In this document: one piece after another, positions 9,011 to 18,627 of the stretch
Numbering within the stretch: the stretch's first letter is position 1
Layout of the letters: each line of letters begins with the position of its first letter
Source: Calothrix sp. CSU_2_0
GTDB taxonomy: Bacteria; Cyanobacteriota; Cyanobacteriia; Cyanobacteriales; Nostocaceae
Reading direction: 5' to 3'
Assembly (NCBI GenBank): GCA_012034595.1
Contig: JAAUPE010000036.1
Span: 1 to 54,246 of the forward strand
Length of the DNA: 54,246 nt
Notes under the pieces: model-generated
Database searches by the model: none
Told to the model about the DNA's origin: nothing
The model's input: the letters and a program-made list of their open reading frames with translations, nothing else
Position numbers and translations under genes: made by a program

Positions 9011-10702
9011 TTAATTAAGCTTAAACACAGAGGAAACTGTAGATGCGATCGCATCCCGTGCATCTCTGAAAGTTTGAACAATTGGACGCTGGGTTTGTAA
9101 GAAAACTCGCGCACAATTTCGTCCTGGCATTCCGGAAATTGAACCACCTGGATGGGTTCCTGCACCTGTTAAAAACAGATTTTCAAAAGGTGTCTTATAG
9201 TTAGCTATTTCTGGTAATGGACGGAAAAATATCATCTGGTCTAAGGTCATATCAATATGATAGTAATTACCCTTATATGCACCCAATCTTTCACCTAATT
9301 CTGCTGGACTTTCAACCCGACGGGCAATAGTTGTATTTTTCACATTAGGCGCATATTCTGCTAACTTATCAATTACTCTGTCCGCAACTTTATTCTTCAA
9401 TTCATCCGTCCAACCAGTACCTTTTAAACCTGTACCTTCTGCACCAGCAATTTGATAAGGTGCAAAAAATTCAATCCATAAAGTATGTTTTCCTGGTGGT
9501 GCTAGTGATGGATCGCGGAAACTTGGCATGACTACATACATGGAAGGGTTACTATCAGGAATTTGTCCCAAAGTACATAAACTATGCGCTTGTTCGACAT
9601 GCATTACTGAATCAGCAATTAAAATTGAACCGACTAAATACTCGTCTTTGTGGTCATGAAATGGAAAGTGCAAAGGCTCATCCAATGCTAAATCTATCTT
9701 GAGAATAGTCTCATTATTATTAACAATACGCCGTTCTAACCTTTCCCACAATTCTGAATCAACCGCATCAACATCGCTTTTATCTATCATTTGTAAAAAC
9801 AAACGTTGCGCGTCGATATTGGAAATTACTCCTTGTTTAGCACGATATTCAGTACCACCATTGACCCTAACTCCAACAGCTTTCCCATCATCAATCAATA
9901 TTTTATCAACATGTTGGTCGGTGAGAATTTTGCCACCTTTACTAGTTACCAAATTCACCAAAGATTGTACTAACGCACCTGTACCACCGCGTGGTCTAGC
10001 CATACCTGGATCGTGACGCATTGCCATCATAATTGCACCAATGGCAATTGTTTTTTGCGAAGGAGGGGCACCAAGTTCGGCAGAAAGCCTTGCCAAAGGT
10101 GCTTTTAAAAACTCTTCATCAAACCACTCATTGAGTAAATCTTCAGCACTGGTTAACATATTCCGAATAAAATCTAATGTTTTATTCGGGGAACCAATTA
10201 CTGAAAATAAATCTTTGATTTTTGTAATATCGTAATTTCCAGCAATATCTATAATCGATTTTGGAGGTGCATTAAACATTGGAATCATTGCACCTAATGC
10301 ACGTTGCCAATAGTCGGTGAATTCGGCATATTTCTTGGCATCGCGTTCGTTATAACGTGCTATTTCTGCACAGGTTTTCTCAACTGATTTGTGTCCTAAG
10401 AAATACTTGCCATCGGGATGGGGACAAAATACAACTGGGTCACATTCTAGATATTCTAAGCCATATTTTTCGAGTTCTAATTCTTGAACAACTGGTCCCA
10501 AATGAATAAATTCATGGTCGATCGCACATAAGTTAAACTTAAATCCAGGTGTTTCGGGGATACATTCTTCGGTGGTTGCAGCACCACCAGGAACAGAACG
10601 CTTTTCTAGTAACAGAACGCTATAGCCAGCCTTAAGTAAGTATGCAGCACACACCAAACCGTTGTGTCCAGCACCAATAATTACCACATCATACTCTTGC
10701 AT
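9011..10702 (-). CDS. crtO: CrtO-type beta-carotene ketolase
   Basis: A 563-residue FAD-dependent oxidoreductase of the phytoene-desaturase superfamily. The N-terminal dinucleotide-binding motif is VVIIGAGHNG (6-15), followed by a LLEKR strand end. The C-terminal FAD motif is LFLTGAGTHPGGSISGMPG. Length and overall sequence fit the cyanobacterial CrtO group, which introduces keto groups at C4 of beta-carotene to give echinenone, rather than the shorter CrtP/CrtQ desaturases. A related uncharacterised NAD(P)/FAD oxidoreductase remains possible. It acts at the membrane, where carotenoids reside. The gene stands alone; the next gene upstream is divergent. Confidence 0.72.
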   Translation of the reverse strand: MQEYDVVIIGAGHNGLVCAAYLLKAGYSVLLLEKRSVPGGAATTEECIPETPGFKFNLCAIDHEFIHLGPVVQELELEKYGLEYLECDPVVFCPHPDGKYFLGHKSVEKTCAEIARYNERDAKKYAEFTDYWQRALGAMIPMFNAPPKSIIDIAGNYDITKIKDLFSVIGSPNKTLDFIRNMLTSAEDLLNEWFDEEFLKAPLARLSAELGAPPSQKTIAIGAIMMAMRHDPGMARPRGGTGALVQSLVNLVTSKGGKILTDQHVDKILIDDGKAVGVRVNGGTEYRAKQGVISNIDAQRLFLQMIDKSDVDAVDSELWERLERRIVNNNETILKIDLALDEPLHFPFHDHKDEYLVGSILIADSVMHVEQAHSLCTLGQIPDSNPSMYVVMPSFRDPSLAPPGKHTLWIEFFAPYQIAGAEGTGLKGTGWTDELKNKVADRVIDKLAEYAPNVKNTTIARRVESPAELGERLGAYKGNYYHIDMTLDQMIFFRPLPEIANYKTPFENLFLTGAGTHPGGSISGMPGRNCARVFLQTQRPIVQTFRDARDAIASTVSSVFKLN

Positions 10703-10998
10703 AATTGATATTTTGTTAATACATAATCTGTTCTAATGTTAGAAGTCACTTCATCTTTCTACATCATTCGTGGGTTATAAAATTTTACCTCGAGAGGTAT
10801 ATTTATGATGATATTGCTTTTAAGGACTAAAATATGTATCGTAAATATTTTCATTTTTTTATGTAGAAGCTCCGATAACAGAGCCTTTTCGCGATCGCAG
10901 ATTATTTAGGTGATAATTTTTAACAAAATTCTTGATTTTGCTTAATGTTGATTCAACTTACTTATTACTAAGAGAATATTTGATTGGTTTATTGATTT

Positions 10999-11565
10999 AT
11001 GACAAAACTTGTTAAGTGGAAAACTCTTAAATCTGAAATGGTTTTGCATCATCGTTGGTGTCAAGTTAGACGGGATGAAATTGAGTTACCTAATGGTGAA
11101 ATTATAGATGATTTTTTTGTACATATTAAACCTGATGTAGCTTTAGTTTTCCCGATTACTCTTGATAGAAAGATTGTATTTGTGAGGCAATATCGACATG
11201 CAGTAGATAATTTTTTTATTGAACTTCCCGCAGGTGGTTTTAACCCGGAAACAGAAAGTGCTGAATTGGCAGCTTTAAGGGAGTTGGAAGAGGAAACGGG
11301 GTACGTAGCAAGGGGAATTAAGAAGATAGCGACACTTTACGATCGACCAAGTAAGGATACTAATAAAATCCATTTATTTTTAGCGGAAGATGTGGTGAAA
11401 GTTGGTAAACAAAATTTGGATATTACTGAAGAAATTGAGGTTGTATTAATTCCTATTGATGAGGTTTTAGGAAGAATTGAAAGTGGGGAGATTTGTGTTG
11501 CTGGAACTGTTGCAGCTTTGTTATTGGGTTTGAATTATTTGAGTCCAGTAAAGTATGAGTTATGA
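10999..11565 (+). CDS. NUDIX hydrolase, ADP-ribose pyrophosphatase-like
   Basis: A 188-residue NUDIX protein. The full box GX5EX7REUXEEXGU runs from Gly80 to Tyr102 (G-FNPET-E-SAELAAL-RELEEETGY). The upstream PNGEIIDDFFVH and FVRQYRHAVDNFFIELPAGG segments are those of ADP-sugar pyrophosphatases, where the RQYR...ELPAG loop contacts the substrate. The expected reaction is hydrolysis of ADP-ribose or a similar nucleotide sugar to AMP and sugar phosphate, with Mg2+. The gene is monocistronic and divergent from crtO. Confidence 0.85.
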   Translation: MTKLVKWKTLKSEMVLHHRWCQVRRDEIELPNGEIIDDFFVHIKPDVALVFPITLDRKIVFVRQYRHAVDNFFIELPAGGFNPETESAELAALRELEEETGYVARGIKKIATLYDRPSKDTNKIHLFLAEDVVKVGKQNLDITEEIEVVLIPIDEVLGRIESGEICVAGTVAALLLGLNYLSPVKYEL

Positions 11566-11670
11566 AATTGAGGCTACAAGTGTATGTAAGCTGTGATTTT
11601 AAAGCCAAATGATAGACTTTAATTAATAACTCAGCATGGCATCTATTGAAGAATCTAAATTATAAAATGT

Positions 11671-11746
11671 TAGGTTACGCAAAGCCTCCAACGTCACTTG
11701 CTATAACGAGGGAAACCCTGGCAACGCAGTGACTCTCCAACCTACA
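11671..11746. repeat. Nested palindromic repeat before hemJ
   Basis: TAGGTT...AACCTA outer arms, GTCACT...AGTGAC middle arms and an AGGG-AAA-CCCT centre are nested within 76 bases. It lies in the 326-base gap upstream of hemJ, which otherwise holds nothing I can support as a gene. Confidence 0.5.
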
Positions 11747-11891
11747 ATTTTACTGATGTGCTGTTTTCTCCTGCCTTAGTCTAAACTCCAGTTAATAACC
11801 CTACCCATAGAGTTTTCCAAAATTTCCCCTTCCCTTGTAACCTAGTATTTAACAGCCTCAAAACGAGGATAATAAAAGGTAGGTTACATTA

Positions 11892-12482
11892 ATGGTATAT
11901 CAATGGTTTAAAGCATTTCATATCATTGGCGTTGTTGTGTGGTTCGCTGGATTATTCTATTTAGTACGTCTGTTTATCTATCATATTGAAGCCGAACAGG
12001 AACCGGAACCCGCAAAAAGCATCCTCAAAAAGCAATATACCATCATGGAAAAGCGACTTTACAGCATCATCACCACACCAGGTATGCTAGTAACAGTTGC
12101 TTGTGCGATCGCCTTATTGGTGACACAACCGGAATGGTTACATCAAACTTGGATGCACGCAAAACTGGGTTTTGTCGTTCTGTTGTTAGGCTATCACCAT
12201 TACTGTAAACGCATAATGCGACAACTCGAACAAGGTACTTGTAAGTGGACGAGTCAGCAAATGCGGGCAATGAATGAAGCTCCTACAGTATTACTTGTAA
12301 TTATTGTTATGTTAGTAATTTTTAAAAACAGTCTTCCTGTAGATATGACAACCTGGGTAATCTTTGGTTTAGTTTTGCTTATGGCAGTAACTATACAACT
12401 TTATGCCCGCAAGCGTCGTCTTGACAAAGAAAAAGAACTCGCAGAAATTGCCAGCAGTCAACAACTGCAAGAACAAGCATAA
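11892..12482 (+). CDS. hemJ: Protoporphyrinogen IX oxidase HemJ
   Basis: A 196-residue membrane protein of the HemJ family, the oxygen-related protoporphyrinogen oxidase used by most cyanobacteria instead of HemY. It converts protoporphyrinogen IX to protoporphyrin IX at the branch point to haem and chlorophyll. It starts with YQWFKAFHIIGVVVWFAGLFYL, with the conserved His10 in the first membrane helix. The KKQYTIMEKRLYSIITTPGM segment and the WMHAKLGFV helix are family signatures. Four or five hydrophobic helices are visible. The C-terminal 40 residues are charged, longer than the minimal family. It is a single gene, convergent with the MAPEG gene. Confidence 0.92.
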   Translation: MVYQWFKAFHIIGVVVWFAGLFYLVRLFIYHIEAEQEPEPAKSILKKQYTIMEKRLYSIITTPGMLVTVACAIALLVTQPEWLHQTWMHAKLGFVVLLLGYHHYCKRIMRQLEQGTCKWTSQQMRAMNEAPTVLLVIIVMLVIFKNSLPVDMTTWVIFGLVLLMAVTIQLYARKRRLDKEKELAEIASSQQLQEQA

Positions 12483-12538
12483 TATTTATGAAAAGTTGGG
12501 AGTTAGGAATTACGAATTATCCTTTCTCCCTTCCCTTG

Positions 12539-12946
12539 CTATTTTGAGATTAAAGATTGAATAATACCAGCGATTGCACCCAAAAGCAGCACAATACCTG
12601 ACATCGAACTAATGCCAAAACCGAGCGCTCGTTTTTCAGCTGCTTGATAATATCCCCAAGCATAAAGAATACGTCCCAAAACCCAAGCTGCACCAATACC
12701 TGCACCCCACAATGGGTTAACGTAGAAAGAAAAAAGCCATAATGCTGGTAAAAAGAAAACCATTTGTTCTAAAGTATTTTGTTGAACCCGCAGCACTCTT
12801 TCAAAGTTTGGTTCTCCAGACATTTGCGGAACTGGTACTTTATATTTAGCTCTAGCTCTACCAACATTAATTGTGAGTATAAGATAAACCAGGAGTGTAC
12901 AAGCAGTGACAAGACTAGTCCAAGGTGACATTTTTAGTAATTCCAT
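12539..12946 (-). CDS. MAPEG family membrane protein
   Basis: A 135-residue protein with four hydrophobic helices and the MAPEG signature FERVLRVQQNTLEQ after the first helix (family pattern ERVxRxxxNxxE). Relatives include microsomal glutathione S-transferases and eicosanoid-metabolising enzymes; bacterial members are mostly uncharacterised. Glutathione conjugation is possible but not proven. It is convergent with hemJ and divergent from the DUF6671 gene, sharing a 52-base gap with the latter. Confidence 0.85.
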   Translation of the reverse strand: MELLKMSPWTSLVTACTLLVYLILTINVGRARAKYKVPVPQMSGEPNFERVLRVQQNTLEQMVFFLPALWLFSFYVNPLWGAGIGAAWVLGRILYAWGYYQAAEKRALGFGISSMSGIVLLLGAIAGIIQSLISK

Positions 12947-12998
12947 AAAACTAGGTTAATTTTAAAACTTATTTGGACAATTTTGAGCAGGGGTAAAA

Positions 12999-13865
12999 AT
13001 GCAAATTCAACAGTCATTATTTACCAATCGAAATGTGATACTCGCGACTATGCATAAAAAAGAGCAAGTTATCGCACCAATTTTAGAACAAGAATTAGGA
13101 GTTAGAGTCACAATTCCAGCAGATATTAATACCGATATTTTTGGAACCTTTAGTCGGGAAGTTAAACGACTAGGAACGCAAATAGAAGCAGCACGATTAA
13201 AAGCAGAAAAAGCCTTAGCAATTACAGGTGAAAAAATTGCGATCGCAAGTGAGGGAAGTTTTACCCCCCATCCTTATTTACCTTATATTAGTAGTAATAA
13301 GGAAATAGTTTTATTGATTGATAAAGAACATAATTTAGAAATAATTGGCGAAGAATTTTCAACTGATACCAATCATAATTATCAAGTTATCAAAAATTTA
13401 GAAGCAGCTTTCGATTTTGCCAAAAAAGTTGGTTTTCCAGAACATGGATTAATTATCATGTTGAATGAAAACCCCAAAGATAATAGTGAAGTATTTAAAG
13501 GGATTAATACTGAAGAAAAACTTGTCGAAACAGTGAATTTAGCTCTAGAAAAATCACTGACAGGTCAAGTTCATCTGGAAACAGATATGAGAGCAATGTA
13601 CAATCCGACTCGGATGAGAAACATTGAAAAAGCAACTCGGAATTTGATTGGTAAAATTAAAAGTTGTTGTCCCAAATGTTCTACACCCGGTTTTGAAATT
13701 ACTCAACGAATCCAAGGTTTACCTTGTGCGATGTGTGATGCACCAACCTTATTAACTAAAGCTGTAATTTATGAGTGCAAAAAATGCGGTTTTAAAAAAG
13801 AAAGATTATTTCCAGATGGAATCGAATTTGCCGATCCAGGTCAATGTATGTATTGTAATCCCTGA
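12999..13865 (+). CDS. DUF6671-like protein with four CxxC zinc motifs
   Basis: A 288-residue protein that I recognise as the uncharacterised DUF6671 type seen in cyanobacteria. The N-terminal two thirds is a mixed alpha/beta domain starting NRNVILATMHKKEQVIAPIL, with a conserved DIFGTFSREVKR segment and an IASEGSF motif. The C-terminal 65 residues hold four CxxC pairs at about 224/227, 243/246, 260/263 and 283/286, suggesting two zinc ribbons or a rubredoxin-like knuckle. The role is unknown; a metal-binding or nucleic-acid-linked function is only inference. It is monocistronic. Confidence 0.7.
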   Translation: MQIQQSLFTNRNVILATMHKKEQVIAPILEQELGVRVTIPADINTDIFGTFSREVKRLGTQIEAARLKAEKALAITGEKIAIASEGSFTPHPYLPYISSNKEIVLLIDKEHNLEIIGEEFSTDTNHNYQVIKNLEAAFDFAKKVGFPEHGLIIMLNENPKDNSEVFKGINTEEKLVETVNLALEKSLTGQVHLETDMRAMYNPTRMRNIEKATRNLIGKIKSCCPKCSTPGFEITQRIQGLPCAMCDAPTLLTKAVIYECKKCGFKKERLFPDGIEFADPGQCMYCNP

Positions 13866-14080
13866 ATAAAGTTAGGAATTAGAAATTATACCAATTTGGA
13901 AAAAGAATACTACAGATGGTATATGTGTTGCAATGATTTTTTGAATTGGTATTAGAAGTTAAGATAAAATATTTTTCATCTCCTATATTTATGAAGTTGC
14001 TGAGATTGATTTTTAAAAATGATTTATTATTGCTAAATAACCTCTTAAAAATATCAAGGAAAGCATTAATAATTAATAAC

Positions 14081-15055
14081 TTACCAAAACAAATGATTTA
14101 AAAACTTCCGTAAAGGTTTCTTTCCAACTGGTTCTGAATAATCCGTTGGTAATAAGTTTTGGATTGCAACTTGTAACTCATCTACTACTATTTGAATTTG
14201 TTGCGCTTTGAGTCGATTACACTTTGTAAAAAATAGAGGTTCTCCAATTCTAACAATTAACTCCTTGCGAAAAAATAGGTCTTTAGTTCCTATAAGTGCG
14301 ATGGGTAAAATCGGAACACCAGAACGTAAAGCATAAATTGCAGCACCACGTTTTAAAGGTAATACCTGTCCTTCAACGCTACCTAATTTACCTTCAGGAA
14401 ATAGCAAAATACTATCACCACGATTAAAAATTCCTTGGACAATTCGGTCTAATTTCCGCATTGATTCAATCGAATTACCTTTAGGGACATATTTTTCAAT
14501 ATCCGCAGCAAGTTCCTCTAAATCTTCACATCCTGATTTTGCAGCTGCAACTACTGCAATTTCTTCTTTCCACATTCTTTCTAGAGGTATTACTCCCTTC
14601 GCAAAACGCAGTAATATTCGCTTCCAATTATTATTATATAAAGTCCGAGCATCACCCAAAATATGAAAATATGGTTTTGCAGGTAATTCCGATAATAGCA
14701 AAAATGGGTCAATATGGTTGAGGTGATTTGCCGCTATCAAGACAGGTGTATTTGGAATTCTTTCGGAATATTCAACTTTCACACGAAATAGGGTATTTAT
14801 GATTATTCGCATTACCATACGTCGAATATAACCGCTAATTTTGCGCTCTTTACCACCTTCTAACAAAGCTTCCTGCGATGATAGGGTTTGTTGAATCATC
14901 TCATTAGAAATGCGATCGCGTGCAAAATCTACACCTTCACTTGCACGTTTGATTGCTTCTTCAGTTAATTCTGTTTGGTTATTAAATTGATTATTAACAA
15001 TTAGTGCTGAATTAGCTGAATTAAATTTATGTTCGTAATGTAAAGTAGATGTCAT
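14081..15055 (-). CDS. 1-acylglycerol-3-phosphate acyltransferase family (PlsC-like)
   Basis: A 324-residue lysophospholipid acyltransferase. The catalytic HX4D motif is H111-LNHI-D116 and the substrate-binding FPEG is at 219-222, with GAAIYALRSGVPILPIALIGT as the later motif. The expected reaction is acylation of lysophosphatidic acid at sn-2 to make phosphatidic acid, using acyl-ACP. It has an N-terminal extension of about 90 residues beyond the core, with charged helices. Cyanobacteria usually encode several PlsC-like proteins, so the exact substrate is unclear. TTTTGGA repeats lie directly upstream of the start codon. Confidence 0.85.
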   Translation of the reverse strand: MTSTLHYEHKFNSANSALIVNNQFNNQTELTEEAIKRASEGVDFARDRISNEMIQQTLSSQEALLEGGKERKISGYIRRMVMRIIINTLFRVKVEYSERIPNTPVLIAANHLNHIDPFLLLSELPAKPYFHILGDARTLYNNNWKRILLRFAKGVIPLERMWKEEIAVVAAAKSGCEDLEELAADIEKYVPKGNSIESMRKLDRIVQGIFNRGDSILLFPEGKLGSVEGQVLPLKRGAAIYALRSGVPILPIALIGTKDLFFRKELIVRIGEPLFFTKCNRLKAQQIQIVVDELQVAIQNLLPTDYSEPVGKKPLRKFLNHLFW

Positions 15056-15058
15056 TTC

Positions 15059-15083
15059 GATTTTGGATTAAGATTTTGGATTA
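15059..15083. repeat. GATTTTGGATTA repeat before the PlsC-like start
   Basis: Two copies of GATTTTGGATTA (15059-15070, 15072-15083) lie 4 bases upstream of the minus-strand ATG at 15055, in the leader of the acyltransferase gene. Confidence 0.6.
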
Positions 15084-15782
15084 GGATTTTTACTCAAAAT
15101 TAATTATTTGAGAACATCAAAAAATAAATATTCCCAATATACAAGGGGTGGAATTTTTTACTTTTTAGAAGTTCTTTATACAAGGTGTGCTGTTCGCTAT
15201 GTAATTACACTAGCTGAAGACAAACTACAAAAGTTAGTTACTGAGGCAGTTTTTTTCAATGTCCTCAAAGAAACCCGTTCTAGCTCAATAAACACGACTA
15301 TTTATACTGATTTTGGTGGACAGACGCTTAATTGTCATATACAGCAGCATATGTTTTCATATTAATTTTTCATCCAGAAAGACGTGACATATCTCATCTC
15401 CACAAGATTTTAGATATTCTAAATTCCAACTTCCAAATTCTGACTCTTGAATTCTTTCTTATTCAAATTCCTTCCAAGCAAAATCCCCCATAGACTTTCG
15501 GGATTTATCAGTATATCCAACTCTATCTTCCTGTCTAGATTTCAAAACAGTTTCTAAAGACTTAACTATTTGGGATATTTCCGGAACTGCACGCTTTTTA
15601 GGATGATTATCTCAGATACAAACACCTTACTTTATTCTCTTTATTTTATTCTCTCTGCGTTCTCCGCGTCTCGGCGGTTCACTAATATTTTATTTAATTA
15701 ATTCTGATAGATTGCCGACTTCGATTAAAAAGCCGGAAATCTTGTACTCCACTAAGTAAAAACTCCAAAGCAAACTATCTAA
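15084..15782. other. Long intergenic region with a gene remnant
   Basis: About 700 bases without a supported intact gene. One short plus-strand frame (15108-15365) has no recognisable features and is not called. A minus-strand protein remnant lies at 15459-15611. At about 15650-15680 is a CTCTGCGTTCTCCGCGTCTC stretch, a common intergenic motif in filamentous cyanobacteria. Confidence 0.4.
15459..15611 (-). pseudogene. C-terminal remnant of an unidentified protein
   Basis: The minus strand is open from a TGA (15612-15614) to a TAA (15459-15461). It encodes 50 protein-like residues including AVPEISQIVKSLETVLKSRQ and ending KSMGDFAWKEFE. There is no usable start codon. The even codon use and helical pattern suggest the 3' end of a degraded gene. 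The family is not recognised. Confidence 0.4.
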
Positions 15783-17510
15783 TTAATACTTTCGCTCCAG
15801 TGGTTCAAACATCCCCATATTCACCGGAACATATTGAATATCAATCCCCGCAACCGAATAATAAGCAAATGTATGCTGTAAAAAATTACTATCATCACGC
15901 TGCGAATAATCTTCTCGAAAATGCGCTCCTCGACTTTCCTTGCGATTAAAAGCTGAATTTAGAATCACTTGCCCAACTAACATCAAACTGCGTAATTCCA
16001 TCGCTTCAACTAACTCCTGATTCCAATCTTTACCCTTATCATCCAAGTAAATTTGTGAATATTGCTGTTGATATGCTTGTATTTTTTGTAACCCCTGCTC
16101 CATCAATTCCGCAGTCCTAAATACCCCACAATATTCCGTCATCGCATCTTGAAAACCCTGCCGAACTTGATTAATCCGCAATGTTCCCGGTTGGTCAATT
16201 AAAGCTTGAATTTCCTGCTTTGCTTCATTAATATACTTCTGCTCATTAATTGCAGGTAACTTGCGATCGCTCACATACCGAGCAATACTTGCTCCGGCTC
16301 TTTTGCCATAAACGACACATTCTAACAACGAATTACTACCGAGGCGATTCGCTCCATGCACCGACACGCAAGAGGTTTCCCCAGCCGAGAAAAAGCCTTC
16401 AACAACACCATCAGCACTACTGCGAACTTGACAGTCGGTGTTAACTGGAATACCACCCATACAGTAATGAATCGTCGGACGTACAGGCATCGGTTGAGTC
16501 ACAGCATCTACCCCAACTAAACGATGTGCTTCTTCCCAACAAAAAGGAACCCGACTCATGATTTTTTCTTTACCCATGTGCCGCAAATCCAAGTACACAA
16601 AAGGTCCTCCCGCACTACCATCCAGATTAACACCACGTCCAGCGCGAATTTCATATGCGATCGCACGGGATGTAATGTCCCTGGGAGCCAGTTCCATCCG
16701 ACTTGGTGCGTACCGTGACATGAACCTTTCGCCTTCGCTATTGATTAAATACGCCCCTTCTCCCCGCACCGCTTCAGAAATCAACACACCAACGGGGTAT
16801 AATCCTGTGGGGTGGAACTGGACAAATTCCATATCTTCCAATGGTAAGCCTGCTTGAGCAGTCATAGCTAAACCATCACCTGCGGAAGCATAATCATTCG
16901 ATGTCGTGTTATAAACGCGACCATAGCCACCAGTGGCAAACATCACAGCTTTTGCCCGCACCACTTCAATATGCCCGTCCTGAATGCGAAACATGACAAC
17001 ACCTTTGGCTACGCCATCTTCCAATATCAGGCGCATTACGTACCATTCTTGATAAACTTTTACACCATTACGCCGCAAATTATTGACTAATTCGTGTAAA
17101 ATCGCATGTCCAGTTTTATCAGCAGCGTAACAAGTACGGTTATGGGAATGTCCCCCAAATGCCCGTTGAGCAATTCTCCCATCAGGAAGTCGGGAAAAAA
17201 GTACTCCCATATGCTCCAAATCGATCACCACATCGGGAGCTTGCTCAGTCAGAATCGCAACTGCATCTTGGTCAGCTAAATAATCCGAACCTTTGACAGT
17301 ATCAAACGCATGTGCTTTCCAGCTATCTTCCGTATCAACATTTCTTAAACTTGCTGCCATTCCCCCCTGAGCAGCGACAGAGTGCGATCGAATTGGGTGG
17401 GTTTTTGCAACTACGGCAACATTCAAACTGGGATTTGTCCGAGCAATTTCCACCGCAGCACGACATCCAGCCAATCCACCACCAACGATAATTACATCAT
17501 GTTCGAGCAT
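15783..17510 (-). CDS. sdhA: Succinate dehydrogenase/fumarate reductase flavoprotein subunit
   Basis: A 575-residue flavoprotein. The FAD-binding motif [10 protein letters not shown] lies at 6-15. [10 protein letters not shown] (41-50) carries the histidine that covalently binds FAD in this family. The substrate-site segments [10 protein letters not shown], the [12 protein letters not shown] loop and [13 protein letters not shown] are all present. It oxidises succinate to fumarate and passes electrons to the iron-sulfur subunit and then to plastoquinone in the thylakoid membrane. No sdhB is beside it, which is usual in cyanobacteria, where the subunits are scattered. Confidence 0.92.
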   Translation of the reverse strand: MLEHDVIIVGGGLAGCRAAVEIARTNPSLNVAVVAKTHPIRSHSVAAQGGMAASLRNVDTEDSWKAHAFDTVKGSDYLADQDAVAILTEQAPDVVIDLEHMGVLFSRLPDGRIAQRAFGGHSHNRTCYAADKTGHAILHELVNNLRRNGVKVYQEWYVMRLILEDGVAKGVVMFRIQDGHIEVVRAKAVMFATGGYGRVYNTTSNDYASAGDGLAMTAQAGLPLEDMEFVQFHPTGLYPVGVLISEAVRGEGAYLINSEGERFMSRYAPSRMELAPRDITSRAIAYEIRAGRGVNLDGSAGGPFVYLDLRHMGKEKIMSRVPFCWEEAHRLVGVDAVTQPMPVRPTIHYCMGGIPVNTDCQVRSSADGVVEGFFSAGETSCVSVHGANRLGSNSLLECVVYGKRAGASIARYVSDRKLPAINEQKYINEAKQEIQALIDQPGTLRINQVRQGFQDAMTEYCGVFRTAELMEQGLQKIQAYQQQYSQIYLDDKGKDWNQELVEAMELRSLMLVGQVILNSAFNRKESRGAHFREDYSQRDDSNFLQHTFAYYSVAGIDIQYVPVNMGMFEPLERKY

Positions 17511-17703
17511 AAGTTTAGTATTTTAAGTAATTTGGCATACAAATATTCATTTTATTTTACGTGTGAAAAAGGCAAGAAGGTTGGTAAACTACCTAATTCC
17601 AGAGATATCCAATTGACTTCAACACAATTTTTCATGTAGGGAAACCCACGGCTGTTTGCCTTTATATATAAAATTGCACCCAAACAAAAAGCATTATGTC
17701 AAC

Positions 17704-17747
17704 CTCCCCAATCCCCAATGCCCAATCCCCAATTCCCAATCCCAAAT
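17704..17747. repeat. CCCAATN heptamer array
   Basis: About six tandem units of CCCCAAT / CCCAATT / CCCAATG type. It lies downstream of the minus-strand gene at 17807-18121, just past a likely terminator hairpin. Confidence 0.65.
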
Positions 17748-17777
17748 ATAAAAACCCTGCCAATTCGACAAGGTTTT
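17746..17777 (-). terminator. Intrinsic terminator of the small membrane protein gene
   Basis: On the minus strand, AAAACCTTG pairs with CAGGGTTTT (17769-17777 with 17751-17759) across a 9-base loop, with one G-U pair, followed by a T-rich run. It starts about 30 bases after the stop codon at 17807. Confidence 0.6.
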
Positions 17778-17806
17778 AATATTAAAAATAATGAACTTTT
17801 GCTTAT

Positions 17807-18121
17807 TCAATTTGTTGCTTGTACGGGTTGTTGCTGGGAAATATTACCAGGTATAGGTTCCATTTTCATCCCTGGCTCAAATGGTGCAACTTCAATATGA
17901 TTCAATAGGGTGGTGACAAAAGCGAAAAGTAAAAATGGTAACGATAGCAAAACAACAAGTCCGACTGTAACTAATGCATAAACTGGTCTTCTCGCACCCA
18001 TCAGCGCCAATGCAGCAGCTAAACTAATGGTGATAGTGATCAACCAAACGATAATTTGACCGTAAATATCACCAAAAGTGAGAGTGCAGGTAAAGCGATA
18101 TTTTTGAATATTATTATTCAT
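17807..18121 (-). CDS. Small membrane protein of unknown function
   Basis: A 104-residue protein with two hydrophobic helices at about 21-42 and 46-70, joined by a short GARRPVY loop, and a Pro/Gln-rich C-terminus. The product starts MNNNIQKYRFTCTLTFGDIY. I do not recognise the family. A convincing terminator and clean frame support it as a real gene. It is on the same strand as sdhA and 297 bases upstream of it, but the terminator between argues against an operon. Confidence 0.6.
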   Translation of the reverse strand: MNNNIQKYRFTCTLTFGDIYGQIIVWLITITISLAAALALMGARRPVYALVTVGLVVLLSLPFLLFAFVTTLLNHIEVAPFEPGMKMEPIPGNISQQQPVQATN

Positions 18122-18627
18122 GATATTTCCCTCAATTTCTTCCTTAGTTTCTAGATTAGAACCATGTTTTTTATTTTGACGATTTCTAAATATTTTTGAA
18201 ACAATCGTAACATTGCTTCATAAACCTAGAGATAAATATTAAAGTCATAATCTATTAGACATTTTCTAAGTTTTGATTCCACAGATCTGATTTAATTCAC
18301 ATTGACATATCTAAGTCAAATCGGCTTCACACTTTTGGGTTAGGTAAAATTGCTTAAAAGCCTATTTCCCTAAAGATGTAGAACAATATAAAACTTGGAG
18401 ACTGATAATTTTTAGACTTAATAATTTTTTTAAATAGCTGGAAAATGTTGTTATCAGCTTTATTTCTTTTGCGCTTCTTACCTTTGCCTTTCCGTACCAC
18501 TCCCTAGAAACTTGCGATATGCCGATCGCAACAAAATACATTCCCCCTCTCAAAAAAACGTCACAACATTCTCCTCTCATAATTGATACAATAATTTATC
18601 AAAATCAAAATTAAATCCCCATACCCC
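18122..18627. other. AT-rich intergenic region between divergent genes
   Basis: About 500 bases between the small membrane protein gene (minus) and the DICT/HD-like gene (plus). It presumably holds both promoters. A 72-codon minus-strand frame (18362-18580) has no recognisable features. Nothing else is supported. Confidence 0.4.

Noticed and set aside
15108-15365. 85-codon plus-strand frame
   Set aside because: Composition is not protein-like, no ribosome-binding site, no recognisable motif, and a different strand carries a gene remnant nearby.
18362-18580. 72-codon minus-strand frame before the DICT-like gene
   Set aside because: Low support: no family resemblance and no plausible leader.
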